Below are positions 34,913 through 46,705 of a DNA stretch of 64,000 nucleotides, in pieces. The position numbers and the translations under genes are program-made. The stretch comes from Acanthamoeba castellanii str. Neff. Lineage: Eukaryota > Discosea > Longamoebia > Acanthamoebidae. The stretch is from positions 635,848 to 699,847 of the forward strand of contig NW_004457554.1 in the NCBI RefSeq assembly GCF_000313135.1, written 5' to 3'. The notes beneath the pieces were generated by a model. That model searched no databases and was not told the origin of the DNA. It saw only the letters and a program-made list of their open reading frames with translations. The first letter of the stretch is position 1; each line of letters opens with the position of its first letter.

Positions 34913-37279
34913 ATTGATGGTGTAGCCCTCAGAAGCCGCGGGCCGGGACTGCTGGCCGAGGAGAAGTCACGCTGCTGGCCGGGAGAAGTTACAAGGCCGG
35001 CTGGCTCCTCCTCCATCGGCGTAGCCTGTTCGGCTTCCTCCAGGAACTGGGATGTGGCCGCGACGTTTGGCACCTTTTTGTGATGGCCTGTGCCAAGATG
35101 AGGTTAGGTGCTTGCGTGCCGGCGGTGGGTTGGCCATGAACGTACCGCGTTGCGGTGGCCTGCGCGGTGGGCCGCCGCTTCGAACGGGCGCCGCCAGGCG
35201 AGGCCCGGCCGGCTCGGCAACTTCGGCTAGCACGCTGACCTTGACCTCCGGTTCTACTGGTGTAGACGCCGCCGGTGGTGTTGGTAGGGGCTTGATGACC
35301 TTGTCTTGATTCTCCTTCTTGCTCTTTTTGTCCTCCTTCTTCTTTACATCTTCCTTCTTCTTGTTCTCCTTCTTCTCCTGCTTCTCCTTCCTCTCCCTCT
35401 CCTTCTTCTCCTTCTTCTCCTTCTCCTTCAATTCCTTCATTTCCTTTTTCTCCTCTTTGTCCTTCTTCTCCTCCACCTTCTCCTTGTCCTTCTTGAAGAG
35501 CTTGAGCCCGCCCTTGCCAGTCTTGGCGGCCGGCGCCGACGACTGTAGGGCCGCTCGCGGCGTCAGCACCTGCTGCGGCCGCTGCGGGAGCGGCAGAGGG
35601 ATGATCTTCTCGGGCTGTATGACCTCGAGCATGGGCAGGTGCGCCTCCTTCCTGCGGACCAGCTCGCCGCGCACCCACAGGAGCGCCTCGCCCATCATGT
35701 TCTCGCCCGAGCCGACCCGGTTCTTGTTCTTTTCGCCGTTGCCCAGGTACTTGTCGGCCTCCTTGTACACCAGATGCAGGCCGCCTGTGTTGAGCAGCTT
35801 CTTGCACAGGGTCTCGTTGCTGCCGAACTTGAACAGGTTGACTTCCCTCATTACCTGCAGAAACTTGGTGTGTGAGCCTCACGAAAGACGCTTCGGTGTG
35901 TCGTGTGTCGTGTCGCACCTCGAAACGAGAGTCGAGCCATTCTTTCTGGATCTCCTCGGGCTTGATGGAAGCATCGAACTTCTTGAGGTCCTTGCCGCTC
36001 GAGGCGGAATGCAGCTTCTTGGATGTGGGCGAGTCCGACGAGACCTTGTTTGCCTGTTAACAGAACATTAGCCACCAACACCACACGTTGCCGATCAGCG
36101 CCAGCTGCGAGAAGAAGAAGAAGAGAGGCTCAGTACCAGGTAGTAGTGCAGGCAAGTAGGCCAGAGTCGGCCGGCCAGGGTCATGTTCAGGGCGTAGGAC
36201 GGGCTGAGGCACGAGGCGTCGGAGAAGTACAGCACGCCGTCCTCGATGTGTTCGTCCTTCCCCAGGCTCTTCGAACGAGGCGAGAGCGCGTTGGCCGGCG
36301 ACTTGTCCTTGTTCCTCCGTCCGAAGCCGAGTCGCGCCTTCTTCTCGGTGGCCTTCTCGTTGGCCTTCTCGATCTCCCTGAGCGAGAGCCGCCGGCCCAC
36401 GCCGCTGTCGTCCAGGGCGCGCCGCAGCGGCGGTACCTGGAAGCCCGTCTCGCGCTGTCGCACCAGGCCCCGGTCCTCAGCGTTCATGTCCATGAGCGTC
36501 CGGGCGCTCAGGGCCTTGTACTCGGGCGTCATGGCGCGACTGCGACCCCGCCCATCACTCGAACCCTCGAGGAGGTTGAGCACGACGGCCGGCGCAGCTG
36601 TGTCGGGACCCTTAAGGGTCATGATCCTCGCCTCTCCTCGCGGTCGGGTCCGAGCATCCACCCCGTCTCCAGGCTCGCCCGCTTCTCCATCGCCGTCATC
36701 TTCTTCTGACGAGTCCGAATCATGGTTGATTAAATCGCTGCTCTCCTTCTCGGCCAGAATCTCTTCCGTGTCCACTTCGCCGGCCTCGTTGTCTTCCTCG
36801 TCGCCTTCAGCGTCATCGCTTGACTCTATGGACTTCTCTTCTTCGCCTGACTGCACCGCCACCTTTCCTTCTTCTTCTTCATCATCATCATCGATTGCTG
36901 TCTGCTGCTCCGTCGATTCGCTTACCCTCATCTCACCGCTTGGCTCCAGCAACGCGTTTGACTCTTCTTCATCATCGGTCACCGTATGCTCCTGGACTGG
37001 CTCTTCCTTCGATTCGCTTGTCTTCTCCCCTTCACTTGCTTCATCCAACTCGTTTGGCTTGTCTTCTTCGCTCGACTCCAAAACCACGTTCGGCCTCTCG
37101 TCATCGCCTGTCTCCTTCCGTGCGCTGGGCTTCTCTTCTTCGCCAGCCTCCGTCGATGCGCTCAGTTTCTCCTCTTCGCTGACCTCATCTTCCCCCACCT
37201 CCGTCGATGCGCTGGGCTTCTCTTCTTCGCCAGCCTCCAAGGACCTTTCGCCCGGTCTGTCTCCTTCGCTTGCCTCCAT
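34882..37279 (-). CDS. NADAR-domain protein with acidic N-terminus and Lys/Glu-rich tail
   Basis: NADAR proteins (YbiA-like) act on ADP-ribose-linked substrates such as ADP-ribosylated guanine. Residues 1-220 are a Glu/Ser repeat (SASTE.GEEEKPSA units). The domain starts at VLYFSDASCLSPSYALNMTL with GRLWPTCLHYY (about 36130). It continues over introns with ANKVSSDSPTSKKLHS, then LLNTGGLHLVYKEADKYLG and SGENMMGEALLWVRGEL (about 35660). A long KEKKEKKERERKE helix follows. Read without splicing it stops at 34967. A 58-nt GTACGT...CACAG intron (35145-35088) gives a better-composed tail that runs into the transposon TIR and stops at its TAG (34882); I prefer this model. The insertion probably truncated the gene. 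Confidence 0.75.
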
Positions 37280-37556
37280 CTTGGCCTATGTACACCCCTC
37301 CAACTTGCGAGGCTTGGCTTCTTGAACAGCCACTTTCAATTAGGGCCATTCCCTTTCTTTGGACAAACGTGGGGGGTCACATACCAAGAATTCCAGATTT
37401 GCTTCTTGCCTTCTTGCCGCCGTAGGCGGATGGAGAAGCCACGCGAATCCGTCGCAGTCCACACAACAGAGAGGGCACGCATCACTGTGTTTTCACTCTC
37501 TTCTTGAGAGCAATCTTCATTGATGATGCCATACATACACACCACCACACCCACCA

Positions 37557-38794
37557 CTACTTGGGCGTGGCATCCCGCATGGCCTGCACAAGAGAGCACA
37601 GAATGAGACAGAGACCTCAGCCAAAAGAGCTGCAGAAAAAGAGGGGTGAGGTACCTGATATCTGCCCGCGTAGTAGCCCGAGTAGTACCAAGCGTTCAAC
37701 AGACTCTTGAGCTCCTCATCGTCTAAGCCCGCTGTGGTGGAAGGCGAGGTGGTTGTGCGTCAGTCGTCAGCCAAAGAACAAATGGGCAAGAGAGGGTATT
37801 GTACCAGGAGGTGGTGGCGGAGGCGGAGGGTGGTGATGATGGTGACCATGGTGATGGTGGTGGTGAGGTGCGTGCGTGTGTGGCACTGGGTGGAAGTGGT
37901 AGTGTGGGGTGGTCGGCATCGGCGGGTAGGCAGGGGACATCATCGGATAGCCTGAAGGGGCTCCGTAGGGATACGAGGCACCATATGGTCCCTGAAATAC
38001 TGGGAGGTGAGCGTAGGTTGCGGTTTGGTTCGAGCTAGCGGGCAGCGTTACCTGAGGGTACGCCGGCGGATAGTAGGCAGCGTAGGCCGGGTCGTAAGCG
38101 GGAGTATCTACTGCTTGAGTTGCGTCCTTCTTCTTGCGCTGCGTCTTCTTTGGCGACGGGGCGGCTGGTGAGGCCGCCGCCGTGTAGGCACCGGGGTACT
38201 GTGGGTGGGGGTAGTATCCTCCGTAGCCACTGTAGTCATAGCCAGCGTACGCAGCAGCCTCATGTTCGCCCTGATCGAGGGCTCCAGGCGCCACAGCGGT
38301 TTGCGTGGCGGTCTCGTCTGCTGCAGCTTCTTCCCCCTCATCGTCCACGATCCGCTTGCGTGCGGCAGTAGACTTTCTGTGCGGTTGTAAGAGAGTGAGA
38401 CTCCAAGAACAAAGAAGCTGGCTTCTGAACGGACCTCTTGGGCGTCTTCTTGGACGTATCCTCCTTGTGTGCGGGAGTGGTCGGTGCGGAGGAGCTGACA
38501 GCCATGGCCTCCGCCGGTGCTGTTTGCGTTTCGCTTTCGTCCATTCTGGAGCCATCTGTGTACTCTTCTTCGCCCTCATCCTCCGGCATGGGAGTCTCCT
38601 CTTCCTTACGGTTTGGATCATGCATTTTCTGTACCCAATCAGTCAGCACAGTCCCCACGAATGAAAGATGCTAATAGGACCTTATAATAGTTGATGGACT
38701 TGGAAAACGCTTTGATGAGCTCAGTGTCGTCCCAGATCTCATTAAACTCGGCCCCGCCCATTGCGATGGGCTGCCATGATGCCTTGCCCTCCAT
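37557..38794 (-). CDS. SMN1: Survival motor neuron (SMN) protein lacking a Tudor domain
   Basis: SMN, with Gemin2, assembles Sm rings on snRNAs. The N-terminus has the Gemin2-binding helix FNEIWDDTELIKAFSKSINY (about 38740). The C-terminus has the YG-box oligomerisation motif LKSLLNAWYYSGYYAGRYQ (about 37690) spliced to AMRDATPK. Between them lie acidic and Lys-rich stretches, a Tyr/Pro/Ala-rich region and a poly-His/poly-Pro tract, as in the Pro-rich part of animal SMN. I find no Tudor domain, which animals use to bind symmetric dimethyl-Arg; fission-yeast Smn1 also lacks it. Start is the ATG at 38794 (MEGKASWQPIAMGG). It shares a 194-bp divergent promoter with SCC2. Confidence 0.85.
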
Positions 38795-38876
38795 CTTGAT
38801 CGCAAACTTTTCTTTTCTTTTTTCACACAGCAGCCCCAGATATTTTGGCAATTTGTTCGAGGAATGGGCCAAGCAG

Positions 38877-38885
38877 TTTCCCGCC
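38877..38885 (+). promoter_or_regulatory. E2F-like site (TTTCCCGCC) between SMN and SCC2
   Basis: Canonical E2F consensus, 104 bp upstream of the SCC2 ATG and 83 bp from the SMN ATG in the divergent promoter. S-phase control of the cohesin loader would make sense; function is inferred. Confidence 0.45.
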
Positions 38886-38988
38886 CTTTTTGTGCAGGCA
38901 AAGCCAAGACTGGATACTTGACTAGTTGTGATCGAGGCCGTGAGCAGGCTTGTGCTCGCATACGCTACGTTTGGACGCGAGTTGAAAG

Positions 38989-41900
38989 ATGGACAACCAT
39001 CCACCTCCGCCGCAGCCGCCCCCGTATAATTTGTGCAATTTGACGCATTTTACGAGCACTCTGCCGGCTTTGCCCCTGCCCACGATCACCGTGCCGTATG
39101 CCGTCAACGTCTTCGCCTCCCAACCGGCCGAGGTAGCGGTGCACGCGGACGAATGGTTGGACAATCCTACACCAGAAATCGATGCAATGATGAAAGAATG
39201 GCTGGCTGACGCCGACATGACCTGGGCGTACGATTTCCTCTCCTTACTCGCCAGCACTATTTATTACTGATTGTGGCACTTCTCGTAGGCCTAAAAGTGA
39301 AGAAGGTCAATTCAGCCGTACGCCGGCTCACTCGCTCTCCCTTCCTCGCAAGCCACTCGGGGACCTCTCGAACATGCCTCTTGCGAGTCAACAAACGGCG
39401 ACCAAAGCGGTCCCTTCCGCGGACAACCACCAACACCAACCAACTGCTCAGCACACCAGCATGCCTCCTCCTCAACCTGTCAAGGTACGGCGGTGTCGGT
39501 GGCAGGCCGCTACCTCGGTGCGAATTGGACACTTATCTTCTACACTTTTCGTGGTCCATCAGACCTTCTCCAAGAAGCGCCAGCAGCAAGGCCAGCAGGG
39601 CGGACCTGACCAGCCGAAGAAGAAGATGCTCAAGCTTAAGACTAATCGTCAGCAAGCAAGCAGCACGAAAGAAGGTGAACTCTGTCCCATGCCGCCTCTC
39701 TATGCTTGTAAACTCACATCTTCTAACCCGGTATATGTGTACTATTGTAGAGGACATACTTGAATCGATGGAGGGCAAGCGCTTCGGGGTGCTAATTGCG
39801 CACGTCTTTGAAGTGCATGATGCTAGTGTTCACGAGGAGGAGGAAGAACGCGTAGTAGAGTACGAAGTGGTACGCCCTCAGCGACTCTTGCTTCTGCCTT
39901 AGCTCATTGGTGTTAATTGTCCTACGGCGCAATCGTGTTACAATCGCGTCAGCTTAACGAACTATGGACCGAAACGGCGAAGCTCAAGTCGAACGGGTCT
40001 CTTTCACGCGTGCCAGCCGACGTGCTGTCCCGGCTGATCCAGATCTTGGACACTTACGTGAAGAAGGGCAACAACATCAGAATTCTCGAAGAGGAGGAGG
40101 AGCGAGTACGTAGCCCAAGACATCCAACATTTCGGTTAAATCATTGTTGCTGTGCTCATTGCTTACGTCGTTCATGTGAACACAGGGCGAAAAGGTGAAG
40201 GAGATCACTGTCCTGTACGGTTTCGTCGCTGCTTTGGTCATCCTCCATATCTTTGCGGCAGACAACCTTGAAAAGTCTTTGATCGTCGAGGAGGTACGCC
40301 TTTCACCTCATTTGGCATTTGTCGCAGCAATGTGTAACGGTTCATACTTGTTTCCTCAGGTGATCGAGAACATGCTTCAGTTTGCAAAGTTCAACGTAGC
40401 CCACAACATCATCCCCGCTTTCGATCCTCTGATGGAGACAAAGAAGACGAAAGGAAAGAAAGCAACCGAACGCAGCAAGAGGTAGCCCAGCTGAGCGCAG
40501 TTGCTTCGTGAATGCTCGTTCGGTCTACTAATGCGCTTTCGGCGACAGACTCGTTGGGTTGCTGTGCTGCTACCTCGACGTCTTGAACGAATTCGCAGCC
40601 AAGGAGCCACTTACGGACAGCATGGTGTTGGACATCTGCGCCGTTACCATCCCCACCTTCTTCATGGAGGGTGGTAGCGAGTTGCAGCTGCATGCGCTGA
40701 ACGTCGTTCGCACGGTGCGCCACACTGTCAGAGATGCATGCCACCTTGCCATTCACGCTGATTGCTGTCCCTTCAGATCTTCTCCCGATACGAGAAGCAC
40801 CGGACACTCATCCTCGAAGACATCTTCACCTCACTCGCCAAGTTGCCCAAAACGAAGAGAACACTGCGAACGTACCGGTAAGAGTTGAACGCCATTTCGC
40901 TTCGTTGCTCGTCTGCGGATACAGTTATTGATACTATCTCTTGCTTGTTCGTTCCTAAGCTTGCCCGAGGACAACAAGGCGATCCAAATGGTCTCTGCGC
41001 TGGTTCTTCAGTTGATTCAGTGCTGCCCTTCGCTCGTGAAGCTGGCCATCGTCGGCACCAAAAAGGGTATCGACCTGGAGCCCCAGAAGCCGCAAGCTGA
41101 TGGCGAGTCTGCTGTCACCGTCAGCGATGCCAACTCCTACGAAGCCGCCGCGGCTTGCGCCCTTGCCTTCATGAAATCGTTCGTGGCGAAGTACGTTAAC
41201 CCATCAAAAGGCGTATTTGCTCCTCGTCTTACCCGTAGTGTTGTATTTTTGCTTGCTCTTGATGCAGATGCTCTACTCGCGAAGAAGACAACGACTACCG
41301 GCAGATCCTCACAAACTTCGTTGAGGACCTACTGATGACCATCAACCTGCCGGAGTGGCCAGCGTCGCAAGTGGTCCTCCGAGTATTGAGCGGCATTCTG
41401 CTCAAGAACGTGAAGAAGGACTCGAAGGAGAGCACCGTGCTAAAGACCTTCTCGATTGAGATCCTGGGCAACGTGACGGCCAAGGTAAGAAGGAAATGGC
41501 CTTGGCACAGCAGTGGATGGAGGTGTTGCCTGGTCAAACGGTACGCCCTCACCTGCCAGAGTGTCCTGCTTCCCCAAACAGCCGGACCTGACCATTGTTC
41601 TTCAGCAGGACAAGGACGACAGCGTTTCATGCATCTGCAACACCAGACACGACGACGGGCAGTTCATGCTCGACTGCGACGAGTGTCACAAGTGGTTCCA
41701 CGGTGCCTGTGTGGGCGTGATCCCGAGAACGTAAGTGTCTCTATTCATGAAGCATCTTGCGTCTTCTTCTTCATCTCACGGCCTTCCTTCAGGTGCCGGC
41801 CAGGTGGTTCTGCGACACCTGTCTCATCCGAAGAAAGGTTCGGTCGAGGAAGAACGGCGATACGGGAGCAGCTCCCTCGATTGACCTCTCGCAGGCCTCC

Positions 41901-44900
41901 CTCGACATGTCCGTCGACGAACCTAACGAAGATGAGGTATTGGTCACAGCTTATTTTAGTCTTCAGCCCGCCTTAATGATGTACTGACAATGTTGTTCAG
42001 AAATCGGTGGATATGAGCATAGACACTCGAGAGGCGCATGAGATTGATGTCATGCGGCAGATGCTCCTCAATTACTTGGGTGAGCGCACCAAGATGGACC
42101 CATCGGTGCTCTTCTCGCGCCAGTTCTTCATCAGCCAGTGGTGTCACGGCGAGAACGACGAAGATAAGGTTCAAGACTACAAGTCGCAGTGGGAGGTCGA
42201 TTCGAAGAGGAGTCTGGAGATTGCCGAGAGGTACTACAGCTGGCTTTTGTCAACATAACTACCCTAACAGCATCTAACTATTTGGTTTCTTTAGGAACGA
42301 ACGGCTTCTCTCGCGTGACGGAGTGATGAAGATCGTCCGCTTCCTCTCCACGAAGGGCTCTTTGTTCCTCAGCTTCGACAGCATGCTCAACCAGATTCTC
42401 GGTCTGATGAACGAGCCGCTCACCACCTTCCGTTCGAAGGGACTGAAGGCTCTCACCGCCGTTTTGGAGGCAGACGCGAACACTCTGGGCGATGTACGCA
42501 CCCTGCTCAGTCAGTGCTAATGCGAGCTTCGTTACTTACTTTGACAATGTATCAGCCCCGAGTTGAACAGGCCGTGAAGGGCAGATTCTGGGATAACGCG
42601 ATCTCCGTTCGCAGTGCCGCGGTCGACCTAGTCGGCAAGTATGTGTTGGAGCGGCCCGAGTTCGCCTCGCAGTACTACCCGATGATCGCCGAACGAATCC
42701 TGGTACATGCTCCCCCGCTCCCGGCCATTAAGGAAACGAGTCAGCTGACAACCCTTTACACATGTACAGGACAAAGGCGTGACTGTGCGAAAGCACGTGG
42801 TGACGATTCTACGCAACATGTGCCTAGGCCAGCCGCATCACTCGCTTGTTCCCACCATCTGCAAGAAGCTGGTGACCAGGATTGGCGATGAAGACGAATC
42901 TATCAAGGTGCGTACTAATCTCAACTTTATGTTCTGCGAGCCCGTTGCCAACTCAAGCGCCTCTGTCCCCCAGGAAACGGTCCTGAAGACTTTCCAGGAA
43001 CTTTGGTTCAGCCCCATGCCCAAGAAGCAGGACGATGCCAACTCTGAGACAGACTCCTCTGCTGCCAAGGTATGATTTTGAATTCGTGAGTTTGAATTCG
43101 GATGGGTTGAAAACCGCCGCTTGCTCACTCTGAAACACCGCTGCTCCATCAGACGCTTGACATGCCCGCACGCGTGGATCAGCTAATCGAGGTCGTCACA
43201 ATCTCGAGCAGCAGCCAGTGGTTTATCGATCTGTTGGTCAGCGTATGTGGCTCACTCTTCTCGTAGCTTAAACTAGCGCTCGGCCATTTTGCAAATAGCG
43301 TGTCAAATCACTGACCCGCCTCTCTGCAGTTGCTGACCAAAGAATCGAAGGAATCCGGCAAGCATGTGCACGCCATCTGCAAGGTGATGGTGTCGTGCAT
43401 TGTCGAACGCATCTTTGCTGTAGACGAGCAGAACGTCGACCAAACCACTCAGCAGGTACCTTCATCCCTCCGACACGAATATAGAACCCTCAACTCACCT
43501 TTTGTTGTTTCCACCTAGGATCAAACCAAGCGCATCGTCAGATCTATGCCAGCCATTCTCCACGCGCTTCACCTGTTTTGTCAGGCGTCGCCTGATCTCC
43601 TTGTTCCACACATCACGACTCTCCATCCGTACATGAAGCTGCTGGTATGTACCACTGCGTCGCTGCCACGGAATATCCTTGGCCGCGATGTGCAAGTACT
43701 TGAGTAACGTATGTGTGTACGTGTATGGTCAGACGAACGACAACAGCGAGCACTTGACCGCGAAGAACGTGATCGGGATTATGGAGAGCGTGGCACCACT
43801 GATCGAACACCCCGACCCCACGTTTTTCGCTGCTGTCGAGAAGGACCTGGAGGAGCTCATCTACAACATCGCGCTCATCTCTCCGGTAGCTCCTCGGCTT
43901 TTGCTCTTTCAGTCTTACCCTCAAATCTTGAGTGCATTATAATGACCAGCCACTTTCCAACGCAGCTCGCTTGGTCGGTCATCGCTGTTGCTGCGAAGTG
44001 CCTCGCTACTTTCGTGCAGAAGCTGACGAGCCACCACGAACTAGTGCTGGGCATCGTCGATCGGTTCCAGACCTACCTCGACAAGTGTCGAGCTATCTGC
44101 ACAAAGCAAGAACTGCTGACCCCTTCTCGAGTGCTCAACGCTGGCCGAGCGCTCTACTGCCTCGGCCACATCTGCCGATACTACGACGCCACTCCTACAA
44201 GTGCGTATTTTACCACTGTGTGCCAGAGCTTGTGACCTCTCTTACCGATTTCTCTGGTTGTCTGTATCTTCATGTAGAGAAAGGCGCCGCTACCAAGGAT
44301 CCGATCCTGCATAAGACTTTCAACTTGTTGGTCATCTATGCGCAGAGCATCAGCACGGACCTGCAGCTGCGAGCAACTCAGGTGTGATCCCTTCGCAATA
44401 AGCAAAGCTGCTTGGACCTAACCGATCCGTCTCTTCTCTGTGGTGGTTTGCACAACCAGGCCATCGGAAGCATCTTCGTACGCGCGCCCGAGCTCATGCT
44501 TAAGTCCCACGTGCAGACCATCATCCGGAAGGGTCTATCTTCCGAATCGCACGAGGTCCGTCTTCAAATGCTGCTCAACATCTCCGACTTCCTTGCGGCG
44601 GAGGAGGCCAAGGCGCTTTCAGCAACAGCCGGCAAGAACAAGAAGAAGTCCAAGAAGCCAGGTGCGTGGGGTGTTGCTGGCGCCTGCAGTTTCTCTATTC
44701 TGATTCCTTACATTCGTGCTCGCCTCTGGGTGCAGTAAAAGCCAAAGCCCAGGCGAAACCCAAGGGAGAGGATGAGCTGGACCTCGATGGCTCGGTGGAC
44801 CATAACGAGTCGTTGGACGAGAGCAGCCACGAGCTGTTTGTGGAAATGGACAACAGCGACTCCGGGTACCCATGCAGTTCCCATTTCGTGACTTCCTAAG

Positions 44901-46645
44901 TGCTGGGAAAGCTGCTGACGTACCTTGTTCATGATAGGGTGAGCAACACAATCGCTCAGACGTTCCTCGAGTCAGTGTTGGAGCAATGCCTCGACACGCA
45001 CCCCCGCGTGCGAACTGCTGCGCTTAACACGCTAGCCCACATTCAACGTCAGGGACTCATGCACCCACTGCAGGTGAGCTCTCAGGCCAGTCCCTCAATT
45101 CTACACGATAACCAAACTTACCCCTCTCTTCCTCCTTCAGTGCGTGCCTCATCTGGTCGCGCTGGAGACCGACAGAGAGCTCGCTATCGCGGACAAGGCC
45201 CACCGACTTCTCATGACGATTAACGAGAAATACCCCAGCTTCCTGCACAACCGCTTTATCGACGGCATCAAGCTGTCGTACACGTTCCAGAAGAACACCT
45301 GGGGCACCTGCATAGGTACGCAAATACCGCTCGTCGATCGTCTTAGGACGATCTTCGTCTGACAAACGCATGGCTCTCCCTGCGCACAGCTCTGGCGCCC
45401 AACTCGGAGTTGCCACTGTCCGTGCTCGCCCAATTGTACACTCTGTTCAGCGACAAGCGCACCACCCGAAACTTCTTCCTCAGCTCCATCATCCGACTCT
45501 TCGAAAAGTGTACATCGTCGGAGGAGGTGCGCAGCTATTCTTCCTCCGCCCCTTCGACTCTTTTCTTTTACAGGCTAACGTGCCCTCCAACCTCAACCTA
45601 GACGGACATCAACTTCTTCCGTTATCTGGCCGAGCTCATCCTCAGTCTTCCCTACACCTATGCCGATGAGGTGTTGAGCATCATCTACTACATCAATCGC
45701 TCGGTATCGTTCGTGGGCGGCACTGCTCTGGTTGCGCTTGAGACCTTCTTCAAGAAGTCCAAGAGTAACGACAAGAACCCACCCGCGGTAGCGGAGGACA
45801 AGCTCAAGATCTCGTCCATGATCATGATCCTGCTGGTTCTCAAGCACACCCTCAAGCGAGCCTACAAGCTCACCGACAGGTACACACCCTCAAGCGAGCC
45901 TACAAGCTCACCGACAACTCAGCAATTCCGATCCTTCCGGTTGTTAGTAAATGGAGTTGACTGACCTTCCTCTACGATCAAGTCGATGCAAGGCCTACTC
46001 CCCGACGGAAACTGTCAAGGCGCGGGAGGGCAAGATCACCGAGGCGCCGGTGATAGAGTTCACCGCCGACAGCTCGCCCTTCGCGACCATCACCTGCGAC
46101 TTCGACGTCGATGACATGCCGGCGCTCAAGACCCATTACAAGGAGGTTCGTGCCCTACTGTGCGTGTCGTTGGTCATGTATTATCGTTGTCGTGTTGCGT
46201 ACATTCCAGTGTGTCATTTCGTACGTTCTGTGTAGTTCAAGCAGGTGATGCGGGAAGACGAGGGAGACTTCGACCTCAAGGAGAGCACGGCCAAGAAGAG
46301 CGCAGCCGCCAAAGGCAGGCCACGCGGACGTCCCAGGAAGGTCAAAGCGGCGGAGGAAGAGGCCGAGGCCGAGGGCGAGGTGGAGGGCGAGGGCGAAGAC
46401 GAAGAGCGATCGCCCGTCGCCCAGCGCACGCGCCCGCCAGCAAGGAGGACGACGCGAGCCAAGGCCAAGCGAGAGGAGAGCGAAGAGAGCGAGGAGGGAC
46501 AGTCAGAAGACGGCGGCGCCGCGACCAAGACGAAGAAGAACCGGCGGCGCGGAAGAAGAGAGCAGCGCCCGCACGCAAGGCCACCAAGCGAAGGCGCATC
46601 GGCGGCGATGACGACGACTCGAACGACGGCGACTTCGTGGGCTGA
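38989..46645 (+). CDS. NIPBL: Cohesin loading factor NIPBL/SCC2 with internal PHD finger and AT-hook tail
   Basis: Loads cohesin on chromatin with MAU2/SCC4. The first exon (MDNHPPPPQPPP, then LPALPLPTITVP and QPAEVAVHADEWL) resembles the MAU2-binding N-terminus of NIPBL and splices at 39227 to PKSEEGQFSRTPAHS. HEAT-repeat segments follow. A PHD finger (41610-41830: CICNTRHDDGQFMLDCDEC, HKWFHGAC, WFCDTC) is inserted as in plant SCC2. The C-terminal SCC2 motif TFLESVLEQCLDTHPRVRTA and KYPSFLHNRFIDGIKLSYTF lie near 45000-45290. The tail has an AT hook (RPRGRPRKV) and ends RRRIGGDDDDSNDGDFVG at 46645, reached only after a -1 type frame change near 46510-46540. About 30 exons. Confidence 0.92.
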
Positions 46646-46705
46646 TGATGGTCATCGCATTCTTTGCTTTGTGTCCTTGTGTTATTGCTTCATTTACAAC
46701 TTGTT

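Noticed and set aside
29458..34920. Target-site duplication of the transposon
   Set aside because: Bases outside the TIRs (GCAGTG on the left, ATTGAT on the right) do not match; CCC/GGG are inverted, not direct, copies.
36246..37325. 359-residue Ser-rich open frame on the + strand
   Set aside because: Exact antisense of the Glu/Ser repeat of the NADAR gene; Ser-rich composition follows from reverse-complemented Glu codons, with no motif.
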